64,000 nt of DNA from Azonexus sp. (GCA_031274715.1 JAISPT010000067.1:1-64000); one strand, 5' to 3'. Numbered from the stretch's first letter, positions 1 to 9,490 are shown. The notes: generated by a model not told the origin, from the sequence alone. Made by a program: numbers and translations.

Positions 1-213
1 GCGGGTAGCGCGCAGGCGCTCGAACCGCTCAACATCAAAACCATGCATCGCCTGCCCACGCACGAAGATGTACGGAATCGCCTTGCCGCCACGAGCATAA
101 AACTCTCGCCGACGCTCAACATCCTCCGGCATGCATGGAAAATGTGCGGCAGAGGCAAAAAAGGCGGTGTTCTCATCGGGATAATGGGATGGTATTGGGG
201 TTTTCAGGCTCAC
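1..213 (-). CDS. Glutaredoxin-like protein fragment, runs off the window
   Basis: The complement of the first 213 bases is open to the window edge, 71 residues from a GTG. The last 35 residues (REFYARGGKAIPYIFVRG, then QAMHGFD) resemble the C-terminal half of glutaredoxin-family proteins, with the cis-Pro loop and the GFD end. No CxxC redox motif precedes it, and an in-frame TAG lies just upstream of the GTG, so this is either a truncated remnant or an unrelated small protein with a chance match. It is the last reading frame before the AT-rich RHS patch. The family call is tentative. Confidence 0.35.
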   Translation of the reverse strand, partial: MSLKTPIPSHYPDENTAFFASAAHFPCMPEDVERRREFYARGGKAIPYIFVRGQAMHGFDVERFERLRATR

Positions 214-510
214 CTCAACCTACCCGGGTTGCCAACAATCAAATATTTTTCCGAGCATCAGCGTATTTCCGATGGCTTTCTTCTTTCATTATTTATGATG
301 CTGAGCAATCCCTCGCTTTTGATTCCGTATTTTTTGCAGAATTAAAATTAATTGCGACTGCGGCGGCGACGACAATCACATTAAGTTTTGTCACACGACC
401 AACACACTTTTTATAAGCAAATCCTTACCACCCAAACTTTAAGCAAAACTTGGAAAATCAAGTACTCATGCTGAACTCATGCAACAAAGCCCATTTCGTT
501 CATAGTAGAT
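214..510. other. AT-rich intergenic stretch with no gene seen
   Basis: About 300 bases, visibly richer in A and T than the flanking chromosome. No reading frame here has family character or a convincing ribosome binding site. It lies downstream of the RHS and putative immunity genes, which run away from the higher coordinates, and looks like acquired or decayed DNA. Confidence 0.5.
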
Positions 511-975
511 CTATTCAGACTTATCATGTAATTCTTCTAGATACCAGCAGCCATTAACAAATCGAAATTTATAAAGCATTCTATAGAGATCAGACTCAGG
601 GGGGCCGTCATGGAATACCTCAACATATCTTTTTGTATTGAGCAGTATATCTTCTGTCACAAGCTCTTTTTTTCGCTGAGATTTTGACAATATCAGAGGC
701 TCCTGTAGGGATTTTATTTTCCCCAAATCCCATAACGACACCTCCACAACCGCCATTGAATAGTCCCCTTCTCGTACCACTAAAGGCAAGATTAGGCGAG
801 TGCGCTGAAAATTAATATCTTCCTCAAATTTCTTAAGGAAATCATCGAATCCATTTTTATCAGGTACAGGACACTCTAAAACCATCTGTCCCATAGAGTT
901 TGTCGAATTCAACAATAACAACAAGATACTGAAATTTCTTAGCACATACAAAATCCGATTAAGGAGATTAGCCAT
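511..975 (-). CDS. Small secreted protein, probable immunity partner of the RHS protein
   Basis: A 154-residue protein with a basic start followed by a hydrophobic run (ILLLLLN) at about residues 15-24, then a small-residue stretch, as in a Sec signal peptide. The mature part has no motif I recognise with confidence; its end (FVNGCWYLEEL) is faintly like DUF4348-type secreted domains. It starts 18 bases after the RHS stop on the same strand, the usual place for an immunity gene of a polymorphic toxin. Its AT-rich composition matches the toxin tip and differs from the rest of the window. An exported immunity protein would fit a toxin acting in the periplasm. Function is inferred from position, export signal and composition only. 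Confidence 0.55.
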   Translation of the reverse strand: MANLLNRILYVLRNFSILLLLLNSTNSMGQMVLECPVPDKNGFDDFLKKFEEDINFQRTRLILPLVVREGDYSMAVVEVSLWDLGKIKSLQEPLILSKSQRKKELVTEDILLNTKRYVEVFHDGPPESDLYRMLYKFRFVNGCWYLEELHDKSE

Positions 976-993
976 AAGTTCACTCTCTAAGTT

Positions 994-3900
994 TTAGGGC
1001 TGATATGGTTTGACGATTGGTGAGTAACCAGGTTTTCCACCAGGTACTGTGTTGAGCTGGAAATGGTAATGCGTTCCAGGTCCTTTGTTCTTTTCTTCTT
1101 GCCCATAGCCATTCGGGAAACACGTTAGAAAACACCGCTTGGCTTCATCTGGACATAACCCTGGGTTGGCCGATCTACCAAAATCAACAGCTTCGCCACG
1201 AGCATGCGAGCTATTTGGCTTTGAGCGATTTCCTCTTCCACCTGTTATTGCATTATCCATACCTGTGCATGTGTCGAAACATTGCAGTGCTTGCTCCATT
1301 TCTGGCGTAAAGTCACATTTGGCTCCATTGATACAGTGAAATAGGCCATAAGGGTCAATCAACGAAATAGGATTCCCCTCAACATACGCGTGTAGATTCA
1401 CACTTCCCTCCAACCCAATCGGATCACTCTGCCGATACCTCCCGACGCCCGGATCATAATCCCGGAAATAGTTGTAATGAGTACGAGTTTCCGGGTCGGA
1501 ATACTGCCCCGGAAAACGGAAAGGATTTTCGATTACCGATGCTGGATCAACGATCATTTCCCCGAAAGCCGTCGCTTTCTGACTCCAAACCACAGCCCCG
1601 CTAGCATCCGTGCTCTTCTGCGGCGTCCCTAGGTGGTCATTGTGGTGATGGAAACGCTCGACTTGTTTTGTGTCACTACGTAGGGTCTTCGTCCAGAGGG
1701 GGGCTGTACCCCACTGCCCTTCCGGCTCCCAACCGTGCGCCGCAACGAGTTGCGGTACATTGCTGCTGATCTGCCGGTATTCAACCGTCAGCCCTTCATC
1801 GCTGTAGAGGTAGGTGTTGATCCTAGGTTCGGCCAAGGCTTGCCACCCGCCATTCCATTCCCGATAAATCGTCTTGCGGATTCTCCGCCCATATGGGTCG
1901 TATTGGTAACTCGCAATCGGATTGCCATTGTTGTCTTGCGTTTCAATCAGCCGGTTCTGTGCATCGTACTGGTAGCGCTGATTATCGGTCGGGAATTGCC
2001 CCTCGGTACCGGACGGGGTGGTTTTCTGGATCAGGCTGCCATTCTCGTCCCAGGTGTAATCGATCGGCTGGCTGTTACTGCCAAAGAAGGCGGTATCTTC
2101 GGTCGCAGATTGCAGCAGTTGGTGGTTGGCGTCGTAGCGCCATTGTCCGTTGGCCTGTGCGGGATTGGGCTTGATCTGGTCGGTCAGGCGATTGCCAACC
2201 TTGTCCAGGGTAAAGCCTTCGGTCGGTAGGCCGCTGGGATGGGTAGCGGAGGTAAGCCGGTAGAGGGCATCGTAGATGTATTCGTGCCGCCCAGCGTCGG
2301 TATCGATGCGGGTGGGGTTGTTTTCCGGGTCGTAGGTGGTCGTGCGTTGGAACAGGGTCGCTTGCCCGGGATTCTTGACCTGCTGGCCGATTAGGCGGCC
2401 GAATCCATCCCAGGTTTGAGTCTGTGTTGTGCCGCCAGGGTAGAGCGTAGTAGCCGGCAGGCTCCACCAGCGCTCAGCAATAGTTGTCGTGGCGTTCTCC
2501 GGGTAGGTAATGCTTTGAAGCTGACCAGCATGCCAGACGTAGGTCAGTGTCTGTTCATCTGGCCAAGTCTGGCTCGCTTTGTGACCGTCAATGCCCCAGG
2601 TTGTACCCTGGATATAGGTCTGGTTGCCGTAGATCAGGGTTTCCTGAGTCCTGCGACCAATAGCATCGAGGGTGTAGGTCGCCGCATTGGCAAGATGGTC
2701 GGCATGGCCGCTGTTGCTGTCCGTGTAACCGGTGAGTTGGCCGGCGGCGTTCCAAGTGTAGGCAATGGTACGGCTCGGTGATGAAGCACCAGCTGAGATA
2801 TGGGTCTCACCAGTACGGCGGCTAGCATCGTCATATTGATAGGCGATGTGGTTGCCTTTGGGGTCGGTAACTTGTGTCAGGCGACCAAGGGCATCATATT
2901 TGTAGCGGGTGGTCTGGCCGAGGGGACGGATTTCGTGGGTACGGCGGTTTTCAGCGTCGCAGATGTAGCGGGTAGTGCTGCCTTGGGCGTCGGTAACGGC
3001 TATAAGATTGTTGGCACTATCCCAAATGTATCGGGTCACCCCACCCAAGGGGTCAGTGATTTGTGTCATGCGACCGAGGCCATCGTAGGTGATTCGCGTC
3101 TTCTGGCTATTTTTGTCGGTGATTTCGATCAACTGACCTTTGTCGTCCCAGGTGTTACGGGCAACAGTGGTGACTGTCTGGGTCGCGCCATTGACCAGGG
3201 TATTGGCCATGTCGTAGGTTTCCCAGATACGGCCGCGAAGATCATAGGTATAGGTACGGGTCAGTCCAGGAGTTTCGAATTTGAGCGGACCGGCGGGTTC
3301 CACCGCATCATCCCAAATCGCCTTCGTACGATTGCCAGCGGTATCGATCAATTCGATCGGGCGACCTTGGGTGTCATAGACGAGGCTGTAGAGAGTGTTG
3401 CCTGCGGTACCTGTCTCAGAAATGAGCCTACCTTGCTCATCGTACTGCCGGGTCCGGGTTTCGTTGAGCGGGTTTTTCTCGGACACTTCCCGGTTGTTTT
3501 TGTCGAATGCGTTTTGCCAAATCTGATTCAGCGGATTAATGGTTTGAATCCGGTTACCTGATTTATCGTAAGCGTAGCGAGTTTCTTCATTTAGCGGGTT
3601 CTCGGCGGCAAGAAAATGGCCGGCAGCGTCGTACACTTGGTTCCAGGTTTTCCCAGTCGCATCGGTGCGCTGTAAGGCCAGCCCCTGTCGGTCCACGGTT
3701 AAGTGGGTAGTACTGCCCAGCGCATCGATCATAGCAATACGGTTCCCGTGGGTGTCGTACTCAAAGGACCGCGTGGCATCGGCCTGGGTATAGGTCTGCC
3801 CGTCAGGGAGTGTGATACTGCCGCCCTTTCTCGTTTCCCACAGCACTTGCCCATAGGCATTAACCTCATATTCGGTGATCCGTTGTTCCGGTAGTCCCAC

Positions 3901-5121
3901 AGCTTCGGTTTTCTTCAGGAGATTACCTTTGCCGTCGTAGTCGTACCTTGTCTTGATACCGAGTTCGTCGGTTTCTTCGATCATCTGCCCATGCACCGCC
4001 GAGTATTTGGCACTGGTGCTGCTGCCGTCGGGGTAGAGGGTTTTGATGAGGTTGCCGTATTCGTCTCGGGTGATGGTGGTTTGCCGGCCGGCGGCGTCCG
4101 CCCGGGTTTCGCTGCGGGCAACGGTGTCGACGGCGGTGCGCTTGTAGGTGGTCTGGCCGGCAATGTCGCGCCGGATGAGTTGGCCTTCGCTGTCGTACCA
4201 GTTCTCGGTTTGGGTGCCGTTCGGGCTGGTGATGCGAACGTAGAATTCTCGTTTGAGTTTGTCGTAGTCGTAGACGTATTTCGTGATCTTGCCTTCACCG
4301 TCGGTGTAGCTCGTTACCCGGTCGGCAGTGTAGGCGTATTTCCGGATGCGGCCTTCGGGGTCGGTGAGGGTTTGGAGTTGGCCGGCAACGATGTTGTAGT
4401 GGGTGACGTGGCCGAGGACGTCGGTGACCTGGGTGATGACGGGGGTGGCTTGGCCATTCACCGTGCTGGTTCCCCAGCCGTATTTCACCGCGCGGGCCGG
4501 GCTCGGGTCGTCGGTGTTGGGGACGTCGCGGATTTCACTGAGCCGGCCGTTGCTGTAGGTGTAGTGGAGAACCGGGTTGTTGAAGTGGTCCCGCACTTCG
4601 CTAAGTTGTCCGGCTTCGTCGTAGGCAAGGTCGACGGTGTTGTTGTTTTTGTCGCCGTAGCGGGAAAGCCTAAATTGCAGGGTACTGAGGTCTACTCGTT
4701 CGTATTCCATCCACTGGCCGCTGATGCGGTCTTGCCATTTGAGTTTCCGGGTCCGGTTGGCCAGGCAGTCGTTGCCGGTGAAGTGGTCGATAGCGCGCAC
4801 GTTGTAGCGGTTTTCCAGCATCCAGGCCTGGCCGTCTCCGGTGTAGGTGCGACCTTGGATTTTGATTTCCGGGTAGGCCAGACAACCTCCCTCTCCGCTG
4901 GGGTAGCCCGCCCATTCGGCCGGTGCCCAGCGCAGGTTGAGCCGCCATTGCCCTTCCCACCATTGACGGTCTATCGTGACTTGGCCGCCCAGAACCTTTA
5001 CACGCAAATCCACTATCGGGACTTCAGGCGTGCCATTCGGGAGGGAAACCTGGGCGGGGGCTGAGAACGTGACGAGGGAGAAAAGCGCTGCAAACAGGTA
5101 CTGAATAGTTTTTTTCTTCAT
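994..5121 (-). CDS. Exported RHS/YD-repeat protein with M15-peptidase-like C-terminal tip
   Basis: A protein of 1375 residues from the ATG at 5121, chosen because MKKK followed by a hydrophobic stretch ending in an Ala-rich site makes a clear Sec signal peptide; a GTG at 5145 adds eight residues. The body is made of many YD repeats (Y-x-Y-D-x-x-G-R type). It ends in the RHS core boundary: DYDPGVGRYRQSDPIGL, then NPISLIDPYGL. The 115-residue tip after DPYGL is cysteine-rich (seven Cys) and has SHARGEAVDF (His1306, Asp1313) and THYHF (His1351, His1353), the zinc-ligand pattern of M15-type peptidoglycan peptidases. It is followed by a small secreted protein gene. I infer a polymorphic toxin with a cell-wall target; the delivery route is unknown, because a Sec signal is not typical of T6SS-loaded RHS proteins. 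Confidence 0.8.
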   Translation of the reverse strand: MKKKTIQYLFAALFSLVTFSAPAQVSLPNGTPEVPIVDLRVKVLGGQVTIDRQWWEGQWRLNLRWAPAEWAGYPSGEGGCLAYPEIKIQGRTYTGDGQAWMLENRYNVRAIDHFTGNDCLANRTRKLKWQDRISGQWMEYERVDLSTLQFRLSRYGDKNNNTVDLAYDEAGQLSEVRDHFNNPVLHYTYSNGRLSEIRDVPNTDDPSPARAVKYGWGTSTVNGQATPVITQVTDVLGHVTHYNIVAGQLQTLTDPEGRIRKYAYTADRVTSYTDGEGKITKYVYDYDKLKREFYVRITSPNGTQTENWYDSEGQLIRRDIAGQTTYKRTAVDTVARSETRADAAGRQTTITRDEYGNLIKTLYPDGSSTSAKYSAVHGQMIEETDELGIKTRYDYDGKGNLLKKTEAVGLPEQRITEYEVNAYGQVLWETRKGGSITLPDGQTYTQADATRSFEYDTHGNRIAMIDALGSTTHLTVDRQGLALQRTDATGKTWNQVYDAAGHFLAAENPLNEETRYAYDKSGNRIQTINPLNQIWQNAFDKNNREVSEKNPLNETRTRQYDEQGRLISETGTAGNTLYSLVYDTQGRPIELIDTAGNRTKAIWDDAVEPAGPLKFETPGLTRTYTYDLRGRIWETYDMANTLVNGATQTVTTVARNTWDDKGQLIEITDKNSQKTRITYDGLGRMTQITDPLGGVTRYIWDSANNLIAVTDAQGSTTRYICDAENRRTHEIRPLGQTTRYKYDALGRLTQVTDPKGNHIAYQYDDASRRTGETHISAGASSPSRTIAYTWNAAGQLTGYTDSNSGHADHLANAATYTLDAIGRRTQETLIYGNQTYIQGTTWGIDGHKASQTWPDEQTLTYVWHAGQLQSITYPENATTTIAERWWSLPATTLYPGGTTQTQTWDGFGRLIGQQVKNPGQATLFQRTTTYDPENNPTRIDTDAGRHEYIYDALYRLTSATHPSGLPTEGFTLDKVGNRLTDQIKPNPAQANGQWRYDANHQLLQSATEDTAFFGSNSQPIDYTWDENGSLIQKTTPSGTEGQFPTDNQRYQYDAQNRLIETQDNNGNPIASYQYDPYGRRIRKTIYREWNGGWQALAEPRINTYLYSDEGLTVEYRQISSNVPQLVAAHGWEPEGQWGTAPLWTKTLRSDTKQVERFHHHNDHLGTPQKSTDASGAVVWSQKATAFGEMIVDPASVIENPFRFPGQYSDPETRTHYNYFRDYDPGVGRYRQSDPIGLEGSVNLHAYVEGNPISLIDPYGLFHCINGAKCDFTPEMEQALQCFDTCTGMDNAITGGRGNRSKPNSSHARGEAVDFGRSANPGLCPDEAKRCFLTCFPNGYGQEEKNKGPGTHYHFQLNTVPGGKPGYSPIVKPYQP

Positions 5122-5351
5122 GGATTTATTAGCTTGGTAAGGCACGCCGAATTTTTCAGAAGCGAAACAAATGCCAAGTGAGTTATTCTTCTATCCACCA
5201 CGAACTTGGCACTAACGTCATATTCTAACGTCAAAACAATATCGTCACATCATGCACTCTAGTCCAACAAACATATACGGATAATATATTTCCATAATTC
5301 ATTGTTTTATAAATATTTATTGAGCCTCGCCGGGTATCAGCAGCCCCTCAT

Positions 5352-7070
5352 TCAGCGGCGGGCAGCTCCGCCCAGCGCCTCGAAGGCAGCGTTGGCCGAC
5401 AGGAACACCTCGCCGCTCAGTACCGGCCAGAGCGGCGAGTGCTGCAGCCGATCCTGTACCGGCCCCTTCACTTCCGCCAGATGCAGGCGGATGCCACGCT
5501 CAACCAACTCCCGGTTCAGTTCGCCGAACACCTCGACAGCGGTGGCGTCCATCAGGTTGACCGCACTCATCACCAGCACCAGATCGCGCACGCCGGGTAT
5601 CCGCTCCAACTCCTGCTTCAGGCGCTGCTCGACGGCGCCGAGATTGCCGAAGAACAGACTTTCGTCGATGCGCAGGAAGAGCACACCGGGCAGTGTCTCG
5701 ACGGCATGGCGCTCGACATTGCGGAAATGCTCGCTGCCCGGAATGCGCCCAAGCACCGCCATGTGCGGCAGGCTGAAGCGATACAGCAAGGCCGCCAGCG
5801 ACAGCATGACACCGAGCCCGATGCCGGTTTCCAGCCCGAACACCAGCACCCCGCCGGCCGTGCCGAGCAACGCCAGGGCGTCGGCACGGTCGTAGGCCCA
5901 GGCTTGGCGCAAGGCACGCAGGTCGATCATCGGCACCGCCGCCATGATGATGGTCGCCGCCAGCACCGCCAACGGCAGACGGGCGAACCAGCCGGCGGCG
6001 CCGGCCACCACGCCGATCATGACCAGTGCCGAGACGATGGTCGCCAGCGGCGTGCGTGCCCCGGCCGCGACATTGATGGCTGAGCGCGACAGGCCGCCGC
6101 CGACCGGCATGCCACCGGAAAAGGCGGCAAAGATATTGGCGGCGCCAAGGCCAGTCAGCTCGGCATTGGGATCGATGCGCTCGCGTCGGCGGATAGCCAG
6201 CGCCTGGGCCATGGTGATGTTCTGCACCATACCAATCAGCGCCATCAGGAAGGCCGGCACGATCAGGCTACGCACCGTGTCGAACCCAGGCAGGAAGAAA
6301 TTCGGCGGCGGCAGACCGGTGACCACCGTACCGACCACGGCCACCCCATGCCTGACATCGAGGTCGAACTCGATCGTCAACAGCGTAGCCAGCAGGACGA
6401 TCAGCAGCGGCATCAGGCGCCCGACGAAGGCTGCGGCCGCCGCGCCGAGACCAACCCGACGCAGCCAGCCGGCCAGCCACCGACGGAACACCAGCAGAAG
6501 CGCCAAGGCGGTCAGGCTGACCGCCAGCGTTGGCCCATGCACCCGATCGAGATGAGACAGCAGGTCGATGACGATGGTGCTGCTGTGGTTACCAGCCAGC
6601 GAGAGTCCAAACAAGTATTTCAACTGGCTGACGACGATCAGCACGGCCGAACCGGAAATGAAGCCGCTGACCACCGGCCGGCTCAGCAATTGCGACAGGA
6701 AACCCAGGCGCAGCAGGCCGCCGGCCAGCAGTATCAGACCGGACAGCAATGCCAGTACCGCCGCCAGCACGATGTACTGGGGTGAGTGGGGAGCCGCCAG
6801 CGGGCTGAGCACGGCATAGGTCATGATCGCGGTGACGGCCACCGGCCCGACGACTTGCACCATGCTGCTGCCCAGCAGCGCATAGGCAATCGCCGGCAGG
6901 ATGCTGGCGTACAGCCCGAACTGCGGCGGCAGGCCGGCTAGCAGTGCGTAGGCCATGCTCTGCGGAATGACCAGGATGGCGACGATTAGGCCGGCCGCCA
7001 GATCGGCACCGAGGTCGGCACGCGGATAGGATTTGAGCCAGTGCGGAACGAACCGTGAGAGGACAGGCAT
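5352..7070 (-). CDS. SulP-family inorganic anion transporter with STAS domain
   Basis: A 572-residue integral inner-membrane protein. The N-terminal 400 residues are hydrophobic helices with the SulP/SLC26 start (AGLIVAILVIPQSMAYA, then GLPPQFGLYAS). A cytoplasmic STAS domain covers about residues 435-565 (LFLRIDESLFFGNL, then VNLMDATAVEVF). SulP proteins carry sulfate, bicarbonate or other anions by proton or sodium coupling; the sequence does not reveal the substrate. It ends about 230 bases from the start of the RHS gene and is transcribed the same way as the M48 peptidase upstream, 54 bases away. Confidence 0.9.
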   Translation of the reverse strand: MPVLSRFVPHWLKSYPRADLGADLAAGLIVAILVIPQSMAYALLAGLPPQFGLYASILPAIAYALLGSSMVQVVGPVAVTAIMTYAVLSPLAAPHSPQYIVLAAVLALLSGLILLAGGLLRLGFLSQLLSRPVVSGFISGSAVLIVVSQLKYLFGLSLAGNHSSTIVIDLLSHLDRVHGPTLAVSLTALALLLVFRRWLAGWLRRVGLGAAAAAFVGRLMPLLIVLLATLLTIEFDLDVRHGVAVVGTVVTGLPPPNFFLPGFDTVRSLIVPAFLMALIGMVQNITMAQALAIRRRERIDPNAELTGLGAANIFAAFSGGMPVGGGLSRSAINVAAGARTPLATIVSALVMIGVVAGAAGWFARLPLAVLAATIIMAAVPMIDLRALRQAWAYDRADALALLGTAGGVLVFGLETGIGLGVMLSLAALLYRFSLPHMAVLGRIPGSEHFRNVERHAVETLPGVLFLRIDESLFFGNLGAVEQRLKQELERIPGVRDLVLVMSAVNLMDATAVEVFGELNRELVERGIRLHLAEVKGPVQDRLQHSPLWPVLSGEVFLSANAAFEALGGAARR

Positions 7071-7124
7071 GGCGGCGGTGAAAAGCAGGTGAGGCGGCAG
7101 TATCGTTCGCCCGCTCTGGCCCCG

Positions 7125-8144
7125 TCAATCGCCAGCCGGCAGCCCGTTGCCGACGCGCAAGCGGCGGATGCGTTCGGCTGTGTCGGGATGGCTCGACAGC
7201 CCGTCCCAGCCCCCCCTCCCCTGGTGCCCGGCGCCGGCTTCCATGCGTTCGAGCATCGCCACCAGCGGCTCGGTACTTCGCCCTGCCGCCCGCATCGCCG
7301 CCGCCGCATAGGCATCGGCCTCCAGCTCGAAATCGCGCGAATAGCGCGATTCCAGCGTTAGCACGGCCAGGCCGCTGGCGAGCGAGGACAGATCGCCGAG
7401 ATAGAGGCCGGCAACGAAGGAAACAACCGAGGATTGAATCAACTGACGCAGCCCGTGGCGATAGGCGACATGCCCGAGTTCGTGAGCGACAACACCGGCC
7501 ACTTCATCGTCGTTCTTGGCCAGGGCGACCAGCTCGTCGAACACCACCAGATCGCCGTTGGGCAGTGCGAAAGCATTCGGCCCCATCGGCGCCGAACGAA
7601 AAAGCAAACGGTAAGCCGGCCGCCCGGGCTGAGCTTGCAACACGGTGGCAACATGCGCCCGCAACTCATCCTGGCGTGCTTGCGGCAAGCGCGACGGTCG
7701 CAGCATGTGCTGGTCGAGGAAATTCAGGGTGTATTTCGACAGTGACTGGACCACAGACTCGGGAACGCGCGGGGCCAGAGCCTTGCTGGCGGCCGGCAGC
7801 CCCCAAAAATAGGCGGCCAGCAGTACCAACACGGCGGCGGCTAGAGCCGCCACCGCCCACGACCAGCGCGCCTGTAACCGCACCACCGGCGAATCGGCAA
7901 AACCGGCTGCCGCCAGCCAGTCGGCGAAGGCCCGGTGGTCGGCGATTTCGCACACTGCCCCGTCGGGCAGGCGCAGCAGGCGCGGGGCCCGACCCAGCGG
8001 TTCGGAAATTTCCACCTGCGCGCGCGGCGTCCGCCGCTCGCCGAAAGCACCGCGGACGACGATCTCATCGTTCTCGGCGAGCAGTTCGACCGCTTGCCGC
8101 CGCGGCGTGTGTCCGTCGAAAAAATTGGCTGGAAGGCCGCTCAC
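7125..8144 (-). CDS. M48-family metallopeptidase, membrane anchored
   Basis: A 339-residue protein read from a GTG at 8144 that overlaps the TGA of the preceding DUF898 gene; longer upstream frames lie inside that gene and are not coding. Residues 1-85 form a soluble N-terminal domain, about 94-116 a single membrane helix, and the rest an M48 zinc peptidase with HELGH at 221-225 and the downstream ESRYSRDFELEADAYA segment that supplies the third ligand. Related M48 enzymes (HtpX, BepA/LoiP types) act in envelope protein quality control. The overlap suggests translational coupling with the DUF898 protein, which may be a partner. Confidence 0.85.
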   Translation of the reverse strand: MSGLPANFFDGHTPRRQAVELLAENDEIVVRGAFGERRTPRAQVEISEPLGRAPRLLRLPDGAVCEIADHRAFADWLAAAGFADSPVVRLQARWSWAVAALAAAVLVLLAAYFWGLPAASKALAPRVPESVVQSLSKYTLNFLDQHMLRPSRLPQARQDELRAHVATVLQAQPGRPAYRLLFRSAPMGPNAFALPNGDLVVFDELVALAKNDDEVAGVVAHELGHVAYRHGLRQLIQSSVVSFVAGLYLGDLSSLASGLAVLTLESRYSRDFELEADAYAAAAMRAAGRSTEPLVAMLERMEAGAGHQGRGGWDGLSSHPDTAERIRRLRVGNGLPAGD

Positions 8145-9490
8145 AGGCCGATATCCAGATCGAACATCTCCGCCGCTTCGTCGCCGACCGCCGAGACAGC
8201 GGCAGCCTCGACGGCCACGAAGTCGTCGAGGCTGCCGGCGACGGCCAGTGCCAGGTACTTGGCGCGGAAGCGGGCGACGCGCACGCGGGCCCAGGGAATG
8301 AACAGGCCGAGCGTGACGAGAATGCCCAGCCAGTTCACCAAGGTCAGCCCGATATAGCCGCCGATCGGCAAACGACTGACGAAAGTGTGCGGTCCCAGGC
8401 GGGTACTGCTCCACACGGCATTGGCCAGGCGTGCCTGCGCATAGGGGACAAGCACCGTCAGAAGCAGCAGGTACAGGAAGGGGATGGCGACGAAAGCGCC
8501 GCCGATCGCGAGCTTCGACAGCGAACTGCCGCCGCTTCCGGCAGCCGAGATAGTGATGCCGACCAGGCCGCCCACCAGCAACGCCATCAACAGCACCATC
8601 TGCAGTGCCGACAGCAGGAAAATGCGGTAAATCTGGCCAACACCGACCGTGCAGGCGAGCGGCGTGGTGCCGAAGCGGGTGTTGTCGAGCACGAACTTAC
8701 GCAGTTGCCGGTAGAACAGCGGAAAAGCCAGCCATAGCGTGAACAGGGTCAATAGGCCATAGCCGATGAAAACCTTGGCCGCCTGGCCATAGGTGCCGTG
8801 GAAGGAGAAACGCAGGCCGCGGTAGCTGGTGTTGTGTGCACGGAAACGGAAGGCCTTGACCGCCAACCAGGGCACGACCGGCACCAGGACCAGCAGGGCC
8901 AGGCCGTAAGCCGCCGGTCCGGCATTTTTCGCCAACGATAGCCCGATCAGCAGCAAGAGGGCGATGATCCGTCCCTTGAGGATAGGAATCGGTTGGCCGT
9001 GGTAGTCGAACCCCGAACCGTCGAGCAGCAGGTTGCGGTGAAAGTACTGCTCACGCCGCACCTTGGCCCAGGCCGAATAGATGCCGAGGGTGACGATGCT
9101 TAGCAGCAGGTTGACGATCCAGATACGGAAATATTCACCGCCGTCGCCGGTGAAACTGAAATTCTCCTCGCGTCCCCCCTCGGCGTCGGCCGCTGCCACG
9201 GCAGGCGCCGACGGTACTGCCGGCGGCACCGGCGGGACATTGCCAGCAGTCTGCGCTGCGGTCGCCGGCGATTTCAACTGCGCGTCGTAGGCAGCGCGGG
9301 CCTGCGCATCGCCGAGCGTGGCAATGGCCTGGCGCAAGGCTTCCAATTGCGCCTCATCCGGCCGTTCCGGCGTATGCAGGCGTTGGCGCAAGGCTTCGAT
9401 CCGCTCCCGATAAGCCACCTTGATTTCGTCCAGCGTGGCTTCCGGCGTGACTCCGAGAATGTCGTAATGCGTCGCTGCCTGCCCGTTCAT
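8141..9490 (-). CDS. DUF898/YjgN-family membrane protein with a J-like N-terminal domain
   Basis: A 449-residue protein. The first 70 residues follow a J-domain pattern (THYDILGVTPEATLDEIK, then LGDAQARAAYDAQ), but the HPD tripeptide needed to stimulate an Hsp70 ATPase is absent; the loop reads HTPERPD. A low-complexity Ala/Pro linker follows. From about residue 110 comes the DUF898 region, with several hydrophobic helices and the repeated WAKVRREQYFHRN-like and WARVRVARFRAKYL segments. The function of DUF898 is not established. The gene overlaps the M48 peptidase by four bases, so the two are likely co-translated. Confidence 0.8.
   Translation of the reverse strand: MNGQAATHYDILGVTPEATLDEIKVAYRERIEALRQRLHTPERPDEAQLEALRQAIATLGDAQARAAYDAQLKSPATAAQTAGNVPPVPPAVPSAPAVAAADAEGGREENFSFTGDGGEYFRIWIVNLLLSIVTLGIYSAWAKVRREQYFHRNLLLDGSGFDYHGQPIPILKGRIIALLLLIGLSLAKNAGPAAYGLALLVLVPVVPWLAVKAFRFRAHNTSYRGLRFSFHGTYGQAAKVFIGYGLLTLFTLWLAFPLFYRQLRKFVLDNTRFGTTPLACTVGVGQIYRIFLLSALQMVLLMALLVGGLVGITISAAGSGGSSLSKLAIGGAFVAIPFLYLLLLTVLVPYAQARLANAVWSSTRLGPHTFVSRLPIGGYIGLTLVNWLGILVTLGLFIPWARVRVARFRAKYLALAVAGSLDDFVAVEAAAVSAVGDEAAEMFDLDIGL

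Noticed and set aside
3991..5064. Plus-strand frame of 357 codons opposite the RHS gene
   Set aside because: It is the mirror of the YD-repeat coding strand, rich in Val/Gly/Ala with no family character; the minus-strand RHS protein explains the region.
994..5121. Possible tandem DNA repeat in the RHS gene
   Set aside because: The YD repeats are protein-level and degenerate; no exact nucleotide repeat units stand out.
7565..8737. Plus-strand frame of 390 codons across the M48 and DUF898 genes
   Set aside because: It crosses two well-supported minus-strand genes and is low-complexity Arg/Ala/Pro sequence.
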